Positions 9,540 through 20,176 are shown, numbered from the stretch's first letter. The stretch is DNA of 64,000 bases from Micrasema longulum (GCA_022494885.1 JAGVSM010001206.1:248001-312000), one strand, 5' to 3'. The notes: generated by a model not told the origin, from the sequence alone. A program made the numbers and translations.

Positions 9540-10550
9540 GTTTTGCTCCTCAAATAACTCAATTCTCACTTTTAAAAGGTAATTTTGTGTGTCCTCCTTT
9601 AATCAAATTTCTAAGCACTTCTATTCGAGCGTCAAATTCGGTTTCAAACCTTGGTGTGAACCTTGAAAGAAATTTGTCCTACACTTCCCATGCTAGGAAA
9701 ACCGTGAATTTGGGAAAAATGGCTTTCCACAAAGTTGCACGCTTGGCCAGAGCCAGCTGGGGATTGTCTTTTGAAACTTCAACGGTCTATTATAAATTCA
9801 TTTTCCTAGGCATTGTATGCTATGCAACTGGCTGTTAGGCATACCGATGTGAGTTGCAATATTTCAGACGAATTATTTTAAGCGGACAAAGGCAACCTCT
9901 TCTGGCTCTTTCTAGAGCATTTAGGACATGCTCAACGGATGCACTCCCAATTCTAACGGGCTTATTTCCTTTAGATCTGGAAGTTCAGCGACGATCTGCA
10001 AATTTCCACCTAAAAAGAAGGAGTTCCTCTATTATTGGTGGCGTCCACCTACTCCCAACTGAAGTAAAAAAAATGACTTTAAATGCTCTTCTTAATGCTT
10101 GGCAATCGCGATGGGAATCTTCCCCTTCAGGAAGGGTTACCTTTCTTTTTTTCCTTCCGGAGCTTCTCGCTACTATCCGTGGCCCTGTTATAGGTCCTGT
10201 TGGATATACAGATCTGGTGGCTTCTTAAAAGAATTTCAAGGCTTTCAAAAAGTTTTGTAATCATTTCGGCGAATTAATCATGTCCAATCAATTTAATCCC
10301 AGTCAGTGAATAATTCATTTCCCTCTCTTCTCAATCCAATGAAGTACATATTATGTACTTCTGGATTACTTTCTTTCAGCACAAAGATGCTAAGACTACT
10401 AGATTTTAGAGAACTCCTTCGGGCAGCTTTTCTCGTTTGACAACGAGCAAATTTTCCGTGTATGTGGGCACCGCCAAGGAGACTTATGTCCTCACATGCG
10501 GTGTGCGGTATGTGATGGGCAAGCTGTCTTTTCAATCTGCCATTTATTTA
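9540..10550 (+). mobile_element. R1-like LINE, 3' end (copy a)
   Basis: R1-type LINEs copy themselves by target-primed reverse transcription. One frame with a single stop (TAG at 9836) covers about 220 codons at the C-terminal side of the RT. Recognisable stretches are PPLIKFLSTSIRASNSVSNL then GVNLERNLSY, LARASWGLS, a YATGC segment, QRQPLLALSRAFRTCSTDAL with PILTG, and WQSRWESSP then GRVTF. This order fits R1-clade RT C-terminal regions. The catalytic YADD box and all upstream parts are absent, as expected for 5' truncation. An untranslated tail follows to about 10550, ending in TTATTTATTTATTTAA. Two more copies of the tail lie at 32243 and 42590, all on the same strand. Clade assignment rests on motif recall. 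Confidence 0.8.
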
Positions 10551-10555
10551 TTTAT

Positions 10556-10879
10556 TTAAAATGTTGATATAAAATGAAAAATCAGACTTATACTGCTGAT
10601 GCCACTATGTTCTAATGAGTACTTGTATGTATGCTTGTGCGTTGTGTAGGCCGATTCTCTCCCAGAAACGCTGACACTCTCTGTCCGATAACTATTGTTC
10701 CCCGGTGTAGTTGGGGCCTCGGGGGAATACGGATCAAACTCACAAACGAGAGGACCACTTACCATTATTCCCGACAACAGCAAATGAGCATTATACTGAT
10801 TACGTTCCTTGTTTCTGAATTCAATCTGATTGACTAATTTTGACTTCACATAATTACTAACGTATGAATCAGATTTCAT
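10556..10879 (-). other. Unidentified open frame, 107 codons
   Basis: Directly after the R1 tail, the reverse strand is open for 107 codons, with GC-richer composition and a segment PLVCEFDPYSPEAPTTPGNN. The forward strand is also open for 68 codons. I recognise no domain and see no signal peptide. The position between two transposon remnants suggests a further mobile-element piece. A host exon cannot be excluded. Confidence 0.25.
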
Positions 10880-11044
10880 AAAACACGATACACAATATTT
10901 ACTTTGATGAATTTACTAAACTTGTATGAATTTATTTGCGAATCCAGGGAGCGTCTTTTGTCTTCGTGGGCAGATCTCTTGTCGATTTTGTCTTGCATTC
11001 GGTTGATTCTAACAATAACAATTTGATCGGGATCTAATTCATTG

Positions 11045-11130
11045 TCTTTTAGCGCACAAGAAATCGAGTCCGGACATCAGGCATGCCAGGCAAACGCACT
11101 TACCAGTACACCACCAGCCGATAAAATCTA
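11045..11130 (-). mobile_element. tRNA-like SINE head
   Basis: On the reverse strand GGTGGTGTACTGGTAAGTGCG is an A-box region and GGACTCGATTTC a diverged B-box. CGTTTGCCTGGCATGCC lies between them and is like family B heads (GTTTGCCTACCATGC). No family B body follows. Confidence 0.55.
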
Positions 11131-11199
11131 TTCATTAGTACAAAGTTCACTATTTAAAGCATGAACTTTGTGGTTAAACATTTTACTAAGTGTTATATA

Positions 11200-11512
11200 T
11201 GTATATAACCGTTTACTGACTTTTCTATGTCTACCGGTTTCGAGACGTGACGTCTCTTTGTCGGGATAGCAAAAAAGCTATCATGCAAAACCCATTTTAC
11301 ATCTTCACCATAACTTCAACATCAAATATTTTTACAAATTATAATCAGTTCGTGTAAGGGTTACCTATTTAATACATGTGGTTTGATCCTGACAACTATG
11401 GTGAAGGTTTGTAGCGGGTTTCGCATGATAGTTTAATTGATGTCCTGACCAAGAGACGGGAACGTCTCGAAACCGGTAGACATAGAAAAGCCGGTAAGTG
11501 GTTACATACAAA
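11200..11512. mobile_element. Inverted pair of hammerhead-like Penelope modules
   Basis: Two copies of the module lie head to head: reverse at 11200-11325 (core 11232-11265) and forward at 11392-11512 (core 11442-11478). The forward core is CTGACCAA followed by GAGACGGGAACGTCTC and GAAACCGG. The middle part is a perfect six-pair stem capped by GGAA, a GNRA-type tetraloop. Shared flanks (TATCATGC, GGTAGACATAGAAAAG) extend the inverted match to more than 100 bases per arm. The core lacks the usual UGA after CUGA, so catalysis is doubtful. Inverted terminal modules are typical of Penelope-like elements, but no GIY-YIG coding remains here. Confidence 0.65.
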
Positions 11513-11799
11513 TATTTAATAACATTTACTAGATATTTCAATTATTTTAGGAAGTGTCCTGTTTGTAGACATGGCTGGATGAAAAAAAAAATTCTCTCTT
11601 TTGTAATGAATTTCAAGTAGACATATGTTTCATAGTTTTACTGAATACTCTGGCATTTTAAGCAAATTTACTGTGCTTTTTCTCATCAAATAATTAAACG
11701 ATGCTGTTATTGTGAAAAAAATCAGTGATTATGATTACGTGCGAATGGGGAAAAAAGAATAATAATGTACACATAATATTGATATTATATCAATTTCTA

Positions 11800-12092
11800 A
11801 CAACAAAATTTAACCAACACCATCATAGATATGAAACAAGGGATAAAAAAAGATAAGATTACCAATGAGGAGAAAAACAGAATCTCACAACTCATTGCAC
11901 AGGGGATTGATAGCGTATAATGAGTTACCCCAAGAGATAAAAGAAATAGAAGGAATTGAATTATTTAAAAATAATTTGAAAAAGTGTGTTCTTGAGAAAT
12001 TAAAAAAAAAAGTTATGGTAAAAAAAGTTTATATTAGTTTTCAAAATGTTATGAAATAATTTAATAAAGCATAAATAAATAAATAAGTCAAA
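11800..12092 (+). mobile_element. LINE C-terminal and tail fragment
   Basis: A short frame includes LIAYNELPQEIKEIEGIELF then KNNLKKCVLEKL, the pattern (YN-x-LP-x-x-I, then F-K-x-x-L-K) seen at the extreme C-terminus of many non-LTR RTs. An HRYETRDKK-like segment precedes it in another frame, implying a frameshift. The element ends with an (ATAA)n tail at 12069-12090. The clade is not determined. Confidence 0.6.
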
Positions 12093-12635
12093 TTTAAATT
12101 TTAAAAGTTCCAGGCTGTAAAATCAAGAATTGTTTTTCGAGTGCTTTTTGTTTATGTTAAAAATATTGGAAATGATTTTTTCGTTAAAAAGTTTGTTGGT
12201 TCGGTGTTTATTGCTCTTTTGTAATTAAATTTACCAGGGATTTGTGGCTATAAATTCAAGTAACCAAAACCCAACAATTCGCACTTTGAACATCGGTTCA
12301 TTGGAACATTGGCATTATCCAGTGGTTAAAGTTGACTTCGAATCCAAAAATTAAACAATGCAGAATTTAAAACAAGATAAAGTATTTAATTTTTAACCTT
12401 AGGTAATTTGTATAAAATTATTTATTTGACGGAATTATGCAGTCCATTCTAACGATGGTAAATACAATTTCTCATAATAAATACAGGCACTAATAAAATA
12501 AAATACAACTAAATAAAATTAAAGCTAGGACAAAAAAAATAAAAATTACTACCTCAAGACAAGATCCGGTCTATCTTAGTGAATTTTTAAAACCAAAAAG
12601 ACTTACACCAAAAAAGTCCAGATCTTGTCTCGAGT
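12093..12635. other. AT-rich stretch, partly LINE 3' untranslated region
   Basis: No gene is seen. The part nearest 12635 is probably the 3' untranslated region of the reverse-strand LINE that follows. A short inverted match (CAAGACAAGATCCGG near 12554 and CCAGATCTTGTCTCG near 12618) flanks about 50 bases. Confidence 0.4.
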
Positions 12636-13256
12636 TTACAATACGACACAATCGGGACATTGGTGCATGCAAGCAATAGTTGTGCTGTGTTTATCAAGGA
12701 ACAGCTCATTTTTATTTTGCAACCGGTGGATCGGAACATTGAATGCCACCTGTTCCAGTAACGATGGTACATCAATTAAGCCATTCAGCAAATTAAACAT
12801 AAATATGAAGTCAATGTTATTTCTACGTTTTTGTAGACTTGAGATTTTTAACATCGACTCCATTTCTCCGTAAATGTAGTCTCCCCTCTGGAGGCTAATC
12901 ATCCATGCTACTTTTCTTAGCAAACGATGTTGCAGCAATTCGATATGATTTATCCGGCCTACATAGAAGGGAGACTAGATCACGGATGCATATTCTTAAA
13001 GAGGACGAACAAGTGAGCAATATAATGTTTTAACCGTGAACATATTAATAAAGTCACTAGATGTCCTGCTAACAAAACCCAAGAGTTTTAGTGACTTGTT
13101 AATCATATTATCAATATGTTCATTAAAGGAAAGTTTACAGTCCATGATAACTCCGAGGTCCTTAATAAACTTGACTACATCTAAATTAATATTTTCTATT
13201 TTGTTATCAAAGGAGAGAGATTTTTTCATTTTATAAAAAGACATTATTTCTAAAAA
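12636..13256 (-). mobile_element. LINE reverse transcriptase relic, C-terminal half
   Basis: One reverse-strand frame runs from 13256 down to 12636 with two in-frame stops near 12975 and 12995. It reads KDLGVIMDCKLSFNEHIDNM, then INKSLKLLGFVSRTSSDF and TVKTLYCSLVRPL, a stop, EYASVI, a stop where tryptophan is expected, SPFYVGRINHIELLQHRLLR, and LLNGLIDVPSLLEQVAFNVP. This is the RT thumb and C-terminal region of the Jockey/CR1 group. The LGV and EYAS-x-I-W landmarks are in the usual order. The catalytic FADD and endonuclease are missing through 5' truncation. The two stops show it is inactive. Confidence 0.85.
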
Positions 13257-13740
13257 TTATAAAAAAGTATAATTTTCATTTTTTAACAGTGAAAATATAT
13301 AATTTAATATGAGTTGATAAATATCCAATGCCAGTATTTCCACAACAAACCACCACAATGTCCATGTGGACCTACTAGTTTCTGAATTGAAACATACACG
13401 CAATAATGACGACATGTTTGTATTTGAATAGTACTGAAATTATTACATTTTATTTCACCACATTTTGTTGAAGAAATGTCAAAAAAATTGGGTTTACATA
13501 CTGGCGTTAACTCGTTTATAACTTTGAACGATTTAAAATATATAAGATCCACCATTTTTAGACGATGGTGTTTAAAGTTTTTATTAATTTATTTCGTTGC
13601 TTTTACAGGACCTATTTTGTAAGAGGTATTTTTTTATTAGATGATGGTAATACAATTCAATTCAAATTATAACCTAATAATGATGAAATAATAAAAATAT
13701 AATATACTGATAATAAAATCTATCATTAAAATATCCATGC
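13257..13740. other. AT-rich stretch, no firm feature
   Basis: A reverse open frame of 83 codons (13304-13555) lies upstream of the LINE relic in the same orientation. It shows no RT motif and is probably chance. Confidence 0.4.
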
Positions 13741-13744
13741 ATTA

Positions 13745-13815
13745 ATCATCACAATATTTCCCTTTACAGCACCTAATGGTGCATAGGACACTGAATTGGT
13801 TATCCAATCTTAACG
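13745..13815 (-). mobile_element. SINE family B tail fragment
   Basis: Matches the 3' end of family B on the reverse strand: CCTAATGGTGCATAGGACACTGAATTGG corresponds to the TGCAGCATTAGGTGCAG zone of the 20.3 kb copy, with the CATCATCAC-type tail at the left. Confidence 0.6.
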
Positions 13816-13903
13816 GAGCTCGATCATTTACTAAAATACTAATACTGCAGAACGCATACATTAATCTATAATTATTCCACATACGCATTACGGTTGTCGA
13901 TTT

Positions 13904-14085
13904 ATCGGTCTCGTGGTGTAATGGTCAGCGCGTTTGCTTACCACGCAAGAGGTCTCGGGTTCAATTACCGACATGGTTGATATGAAATATTTATTTAACA
14001 GGGTGTTTTCACATCAGAATATTTCATGGTTACTTGACTCGTACCTGAAGCGTAGGATTGACCATCTTTTTTTATATTTTTTGTA
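13904..14085 (+). mobile_element. SINE family B copy with good tRNA head
   Basis: The head reads GTCTCGTGGTGTAATGGTCA then GCGCG (A-box) and GGTCTCGGGTTCAATTACCG (B-box). The body has AACAGGGTGTTTTCACATCA, ATATTTCATGG and TACCTGAAGCG. The 3' part with the (GATGAT)n tail is missing. The head is tRNA-like but lacks a closed acceptor stem, so it is not a working tRNA gene. Confidence 0.8.
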
Positions 14086-14500
14086 TTTTTTATAAATGAT
14101 GTTCATATACCTAATATAAACCCAAGGTGAGGAAATTACATTCATATCTCATATGAAGATAATATCTTGAAGTCGAGGACAGTAGAATATACTTTGTTAA
14201 ATGTTGTTTTGTCTCTAAATACGGGCATAAGCGTATATTGATTCAATATTTTTTTGTATTGTTTTTATAGTGTTAGTGGAAACACCATCTCCTTTGATCT
14301 TTTGCTAACATAATTTTTGTAAAATATGTAAAATTATGATACAAAAAAAAGGTTAAATAAAGTTTTACTTGGACACCGATTTCAATGAAACGCCGAAAAA
14401 ACCGCGACATAGGCGCCAAGTAAATGGTCCCTTAATTGGAAAATTTGAATAAATAAATCATAAAAATGAAAATAGTTATTTTTTACTAACAAAAAAAATG
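14086..14500. other. AT-rich stretch, nothing recognised
   Basis: No gene or repeat is identified. Confidence 0.5.
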
Positions 14501-14760
14501 TCGTGAGTTGAATTTGGTGAGTTGTGCTTCAATTTAAAAAAAGAACGCTGTACCTGTCAAAATTTACCAAACGTTTAAGAAAATGGCTACCCAGAAACCG
14601 GAAATCTATCAAAACATATAACAACGCTAAAAGTGCTTGGTGATTGTTCATATGAACCTTTGAAGTTTCAAAATATTTTATTTTCATTAATTTATTCATA
14701 CATTTTTGAGAAATATCACAGTACAATTAAATGCTCCAATTTGGTGTGGAAGAAAACCCT
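14500..14760 (+). repeat. Dispersed repeat G, copy 1
   Basis: TTATTCATACATTTTTGAGA then AATATCACAGTACAATTAAATGCTC matches 39230-39275 in the same orientation. The similarity extends weakly to the left (GGTGAGTTGTGCTT against GGTGAGTTGTCTTG at 39101). The reverse strand is open for 65 codons (14529-14726) without a known domain. It may be a decayed transposon coding piece. Confidence 0.5.
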
Positions 14761-15009
14761 TTTTATATTAAATTTCCCGTAGAACTGAATTTATTATGTA
14801 CTGGTAGACCTATTTGAAAAAAATGCACAAAGAGAATTAAGTAAGCATAAAAAAAGACAGAACGATGACTTCTAAAGGGTTAATAACTTTTTTTTTAGAT
14901 TCTGAGGATTTAAATTTAGTGTAGATTTGAACATTTAAATTAACTGCGTATAATAACGCAAAAAAAAACACCAAAAATATTTTCATGATTAACATCCGTG
15001 TTTCTTCAA

Positions 15010-15190
15010 TTCGCCTTTCTGTGTAGTTTTGTTACTTTAAAGAACTGAAACCTTTCTTGATGCCAGTGAGGTGCTTCGGCCTGAATTATTTTTCCTGCAT
15101 TCTACTCAACGCCTGAAAATATTTTTCATTCTACAAACGGCCAAGCCATTAAGGCGAATGCCGGCATTTAATGAGCAGTTGAACTATTTG
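15010..15190 (-). repeat. Unidentified dispersed repeat M, copy 2
   Basis: The reverse strand carries TTTTCAGGCGTTGAGTAGAA and a CTGGCATCAAGAAAGGTTTC segment, matching the 59 kb copy (CAGGCGTTGCCTAGTATG and CGCATAAATAAAGGTTTCAG). The 3' half of the unit is lost. Confidence 0.55.
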
Positions 15191-15734
15191 GCGGCGACTT
15201 ATACGTAGTATACGGAAAAAAATGTAACTTAAATTACAACTAGCAAAGCAGAATTTATTAAATGTGAATATCAATTAATATGATAACTGAGATTAGCGAA
15301 TTTTGCTGATTTCAGTAATATTAGAGATAGTATTTAATGTAGCTACCTTTAATTTGCCATTTTAATTTGTAAGTCTCTCTCGTCTTTTAGTTTTTATATT
15401 AGTTATTGATATATCGAGCTCACAGAAGTTAATATGATGTTAAAAACTGAAGAGTGATTATAAATAAAATTTTGATTAAAATATTTGTTTAAACAATGAA
15501 CTCAAAATATTGTTTGGAATTTAAGTTAATAAGTGAAAATTCTTGATGGAAGTTCATTGTAATTTACTTTATAAAAATAAAATACTTTAACTCATTAAAA
15601 AAGCATTATATCAACTCATTAGGCAACCCGCAAAAATTTTGGTAATGATCCTTAAGATATTTTTTTTTTATTTAATTTACTTTCATATAATTTTTAATTT
15701 TCTATCCTTACCTCTGTTTTGTATAAATACATTG
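15191..15734. other. AT-rich stretch, nothing recognised
   Basis: No gene or repeat is identified. Confidence 0.5.
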
Positions 15735-15835
15735 AACTCCTTAATAAAGATACCAGTCGATGAAACCGGTCACTAGATATTCTAAATTTGTGAATTAAAG
15801 TATCACTCGTCTTTTATTTATATAATAAATTGTTG
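15735..15835 (+). mobile_element. Penelope-like terminal repeat fragment
   Basis: CCAGTCGATGAAACCGGTCA, then a TTCTAAATTTGTGAATTAAA and AGTATCAC...CGTCTTTTATTT segment, matches the reverse strand at 51160-51260 (GCGAAACCAGTCCC, TTCTAATTTGTGAAATTTAG). The GAAACC(A/G)GT core recalls the hammerhead-like modules, but the stem is lost. Confidence 0.4.
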
Positions 15836-16059
15836 AGAATAATAAATTATTAATTAGCCGCTTAAAGATTATTATCCCTATGAAAGCTTATTATTCCATG
15901 TTTCTTGCTTAATCCTTTCCTACCTGACGAAACTCATCATCGTCATCAGTCGTGCTCAGTTATTAACCTGTATGTAAATACTTATAATAATTTATTTTTA
16001 TAATTTCAATTTCCAATTATAATTGTTTACAGCCCATATTTTCAAAATGGCGGTATTAA

Positions 16060-17066
16060 TAACATTATCGGTGACATTTCGAAAAGTTTCGTTTTTTGTG
16101 CTCAACCACAATACATTTTTGACAGATTTTGTACTAGGTAAAGGCTTCAAAGCTATGTACTTTTATTAGTTTCTTATTGTGTTTATGGTGCATTTACTAT
16201 TAGATTGATTGAAATTGGATATTTGTATTATTATTTAGGCCCTTATTTCATTATATTATACATTTCTCAAAAGCCATTTGGAATACGCCTCTCAGATATG
16301 GAATCCCCAGTATGCCATATATATAAGTAGAATAGAAAATAATCAAAACAAATTTATAAAGTACCTTAAATACAAAACCGGTATTTCTTATGTATCTAAT
16401 CTCACTGCCTCCACCTTCCATGGAATCATTTCTTTACAATACCGCAGAGTGTGTGCGGACCAACTACTACTTTACAAAATTATGACAGGAATGGTTGACT
16501 GTACGGAGCTGCTTGGTTTAATAACAATACATGTGCCAGCCAGGATTTGTAGACGTTACAACCTGTTTCATGTACCAATAAGTAAAACATCGTATGTTAA
16601 AAATGCTTTTTTTCGTATGACTTTTTCAATGTACAATACAAAATTTAAAAATAAAGATTACACAAACATCACTCTGTCAGATTTGAAATTTACACTAAAA
16701 ATGTATTATGTAACTTAGTAGACATTATAATAATAAATATGTACATCTTCCCTCCCCTCCTTATCCTCTCTTCAAGCATTTTTGTCCTTATCCCGCCCAA
16801 TTTACAGTAACTTAATGTGCTTAAAATAAATATTTTATAATTTTTTAATATTTTAAAAAATCTTTGATTATTGAGTACATGAAAATAACATTTTTATATG
16901 TATAAATTGTATGTATTTATTTGATATGTAATATATTTTCTTTACTAACTTTGTATACTATGTGGAAATCTGTGATTAGTTCTGAGTTTATACACTATAT
17001 CTGTTTGTTTACTTAAAATATGTATGTAGAACTGTTGATTTCTCAAATAAAATAAAATAAAATATG
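16060..17066 (+). mobile_element. Jockey/CR1-group LINE, RT C-terminus and tail
   Basis: From 16239 the frame is open to 16718: FLKSHLEYASQIWNPQY, RIENNQNKFIKYLKYKTGIS, RRVCADQLLLYKIMTGMVDC then TELL, and IHVPARICRRYNLFHVPISK. These are the standard C-terminal landmarks of Jockey/CR1-type RTs. A shifted frame before it (about 16060-16170) gives KVSFFVLNHNTFLTDFVLGK, so a frameshift and a stop separate the two. The catalytic domain is absent. The 3' untranslated region ends in (AAAT)n-type repeats at 17046-17066. The tail is comparatively well kept, with 146 open codons. Confidence 0.88.
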
Positions 17067-17099
17067 CTTTTTTTTAAAGTAAAGGAAAATTTTTGCGTT

Positions 17100-17880
17100 C
17101 TTATTATTTTTTTTAAATATTTATTTACACCTTTTATCAAAATACAATTTTACGTTCACTTTACCCAGCTACCAAGGGTTCGTACACCGTTCCAAGCTAG
17201 GCAATTACATTCTTATATATAAAAATAGTTAACAAATTATTAGAGAGCACAGACAAATAAAATATAAACTTATTCGTATACAAATTTTGAAACATATACA
17301 TACATACACACATACAAATATATACACATATATATATTTATATATACACACATATATACATACACACCTACATACACCCATGCGCATACACATACATACA
17401 TTCATAAAAACATAGACAATTTATTTATGCGAAACTTCATGGTTGTCATCTATAAATATATTTTTTTAAATTATTCCTTATTTTTATATTTTATTTTCGA
17501 CATTCAGTAAGAATCTCCAATCCGTGGCATGAATCAACTTTTCTGACTCCCTACGACCAATGTCATGAAAGAGCGAGGTCAACACCTTCCGCATTTTGAC
17601 AACACTCCCGTCTTTCCACGATTCTGGCAAAAGGTTATGGACTTTTTTGCCTACGTAATAGTGTTGTATTGATGACAGAACAGTGTTGACCCCTTCACTT
17701 AGTATCAGATCCCTATTAGAGTATCTTGTATTATGGTTGTGGTTAGTGCTTGTGTAAATGTCTCCATTTATATGTGTAACCATTTCCGTTCTTAATATAT
17801 ACTGTTGAATTATATTCAGTACTCTGAATTCTTTGAAGAGCAAGTCACTTGGAAAACGAAATGTTTTTTTTTTAATTACT
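17100..17880 (-). mobile_element. LINE C-terminus and 3' tail, reverse strand
   Basis: Reverse-strand coding (about 17880 to 17484) gives FRVLNIIQQYILRTEMVTHI, NHNHNTRYSNRDLILSEGVN and HYYVGKKVHNLLPESWK, a typical LINE RT C-terminal pattern (HN-x-NTR, then Y-x-G-x-K-x-x-N-x-LP). Left of it lies an untranslated tail with a CA/TA microsatellite (17290-17405) and a TAGCTTGGAACGG segment that recurs at 18965-19195 in the opposite orientation. A SINE A copy abuts the upstream side and extends the open frame artificially to 180 codons. The clade is unclear. Confidence 0.72.
17290..17405. repeat. ACATA/TATA microsatellite
   Basis: Imperfect CATACATACA and TATACACA repeats inside the LINE 3' tail. 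A TGTATATG tract at 18990-19030 occupies the same position in the inverted sister copy. Confidence 0.8.
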
Positions 17881-17899
17881 CGGATTAAATGAAATTGAA

Positions 17900-18042
17900 T
17901 TTGCCCAAATATTTTAATTTTGGGGCAATTTTCAACGAGTTGTAAATAACTCATTATTAAAAAATGGAAATCAAGTTGAGGTATCAACCTAGGACCTCTG
18001 ATCCGCGAGTTCGCAACACTAGCCACGGGACCACAACCCGAT
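17900..18042 (-). mobile_element. SINE family A copy
   Basis: Reverse-strand head: GGTTGTGGTCCCGTGGCTAG, then a B-box GGTCCTAGGTTGATACC. The body has AACTCGTTGAAAATTGCCCC. It is nearly full length and inserted beside the LINE end. Confidence 0.8.
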
Positions 18043-18475
18043 TGCGTTGAAGACGCGCCGAGCCACCACTCAAGGACTGATGTCCTATAAAATTCAGACT
18101 AAAAACCGCAAGTTGTTACCCACGACTTTAAATTTAAACAGTGATCTTGTTAAGAGATGAGAGACGAATAATATCCCTGTTCATAATGATGTTTGCCTAG
18201 GAAATAGAGGAGTACATTGGCATGTCTTTGGGAACAAAAGAGGTTGATATGAAATGTGTAGCTTGAATAGAATAAAGGACTTAATCATCGTGCTTACATT
18301 GTAAAATGTATTTTGCTGCAAAAATAAGAATAATTGAATGAATCAATATAATTTTGATGTTTATTTGTTAACACGTAACTACTTACTGCTTAAAAGGACT
18401 TGAAAGTCCCATTCTTATGAAACCTGAATTAAATAATAAATATTTGATTTAAATTATTTTTTAAAGAACAATTAA
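18043..18475. other. AT-rich stretch, nothing recognised
   Basis: No element is seen. Upstream Penelope coding may be present but is beyond recognition. Confidence 0.4.
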
Positions 18476-18690
18476 ATAAAGACTGAAAGAGCATTTGGCT
18501 TCATATAGATTAAGTAACAATATATCAAACTATGCATCACATTGGAATGAGTTGAAAAATAATTTTGACAAATCAAAAACCATAAAATTTTTACATGTAG
18601 GACTTAAAGGTCAAAAGTTAGATAGATTAGAAATTTAAGAAATGAATAGGATAAAAAATAAAAGCGATAGAATTTTAATAAATCAGCAGA
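18476..18690 (+). mobile_element. Penelope-like element, GIY-YIG endonuclease C-terminus
   Basis: One frame reads RLKEHLASYRLSNNISNYAS, then HWNELKNNFD, TIKFLHVGLKGQKLDRLEI, a stop, EMNRIKNKSDRILINQQI and a stop. This order (R-x-KEH, N...YA-x-H, I-x-x-LH-x-x-x-KG-x-x-LD-x-LE, EMN-x-IK) is the C-terminal end of the GIY-YIG endonuclease of Penelope-like retroelements, which nicks DNA for integration. RT and most of the endonuclease are missing. A stop replaces a residue inside the LE-x-x-EMN motif. No hammerhead-like repeat is visible next to it. It differs from the 54.7 kb copy and so belongs to another family. Confidence 0.75.
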
Positions 18691-18964
18691 TATAATTCAA
18701 AAACTAACCCTAATTAGTCTCTTTAGTTAGACCCTGTACATTGTAATAAAACAATAAATGTTTTTCACAGAAAAGAATCCTCTCTTGCAGTACACCGCCA
18801 ACACATGTTTTAATAATTTGTCTATCTCGGTTCCATTAAAATATTGCATATGGTATCTCTTTTAACTTTTTTTTAAAATTTACCTTCACTTAAGATAATA
18901 TTTAGTTTTATATAAATTATCCGTACACTGTAAAATATTATTCACTAGTCTAAAGATACCCATT

Positions 18965-19195
18965 AGAGTGTGAAAGTGCTAATTGGTCAAACAAATATGT
19001 GTATATATGTGTATATGTGTATGTATATTTATCAACATGTTTATACGAGTAGGTTTATATTTAATTAGTCTGTGCTTTCAATAAAAATGTAATTGCATAA
19101 CTTGGAACTGGGTATGTACACTTGTAAGCTAGGCAAAGTGAAAATAAAATTGGGCTTATGATAAAATGAATAAAAAATAAATAAATTAAAAACAA
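18965..19195 (+). mobile_element. LINE 3' tail, inverted sister of 17.1 kb
   Basis: TTTATACGAGTAGGTTTATA, TAGTCTGTGCTTTCAATAA and AAGCTAGGCAAAGTGAAAAT match the reverse strand of 17150-17290. Only the untranslated end is present, with a TGTATATG microsatellite and an A-rich terminus. Confidence 0.65.
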
Positions 19196-20044
19196 AAATA
19201 ATATGTTAATAAATTTCGTCTTATTTAACTCTTAATCAAACCTTAATAATAGAAAAAAAAATTAAAACAAAGTTATTGATGCCTAGGACAGGAAACAATT
19301 ATACACATGTTAAAATCATATGTCAGTGTGTCATATAATAATTTCCTAACATTCATTGATCTTAGATAAAACACACACAGCAGAGACGATACCAATATAA
19401 ACTTTAGTATCAGATCGATGGCGGTGAGTCAAAAGATGCAATATATCAATATGAAAATAATCCGCGGGTTTGTCAATTTATTCTACTCCTTTGGATAAAG
19501 GATAATAGTAAAATAATATTATGTTATATTTCCATATCTAAGACACGCGATGTGCAAGGCTTTGAATAAGATGCCAAAGCGGGGAATCGTTCAGAAACGA
19601 TATACGAATATTTTCATTCATGTATCACTTATTACATATTACAGGTTTTAAGATTTTTCTCGGTTGCAGGGGTTAAATATTTATTATTAACGGTTTGTTT
19701 TGAGAACATCTTAAAATTTATACTTTTCCTAAACGCTTTATATTTATCCATGTATTTGCAAGAGACTTTTGCAAGATTTTCCATGAATTTACGTATTTTT
19801 AATAATTATAATTAGAGTTTTTATATGTTATAAAATTTAAGAGATAAGATTATGTTTATATATTAGAACTTAATTATAAATATCTGTTGACGAATAGCAT
19901 TTTATGCAGTCCAGTACGACTCGATAATTCATATTTCAATTTTTGTATGCTTTTGATAAATAAATATTAAAAAAAAAAAAAAATATCATGCACACATGGT
20001 GCTAAAAAATTTTTAAAAATATATAATTGTGTTCTCATGAACTA
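19196..20044. other. AT-rich stretch, nothing recognised
   Basis: No gene or repeat is identified. A poly-A run lies at 19970-19982. Confidence 0.5.
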
Positions 20045-20176
20045 CCCAAATATTACCTTTTTAACGAGTTGTAAATAACTCACTATTAAAAACTAGGAAT
20101 CAAGATGTGTTACAGTGGGATTTGAACCACGGACCTTTGAGCCTTGAGTATGAGACACTAGCCACGGGACCACAAT
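20045..20176 (-). mobile_element. SINE family A copy
   Basis: Reverse-strand landmarks are TTGTGGTCCCGTGGCTAGTG, GGTCCGTGGTTCAAATCCCA and GAGTTATTTACAACTCGTT. The 5'-most bases are diverged. Confidence 0.75.

Noticed and set aside
17484..18026. 180-codon reverse open frame, the longest in the window, as a host gene
   Set aside because: Its first third is a SINE A copy read through and the rest is a LINE RT C-terminus, so it is a chance fusion of two mobile elements.
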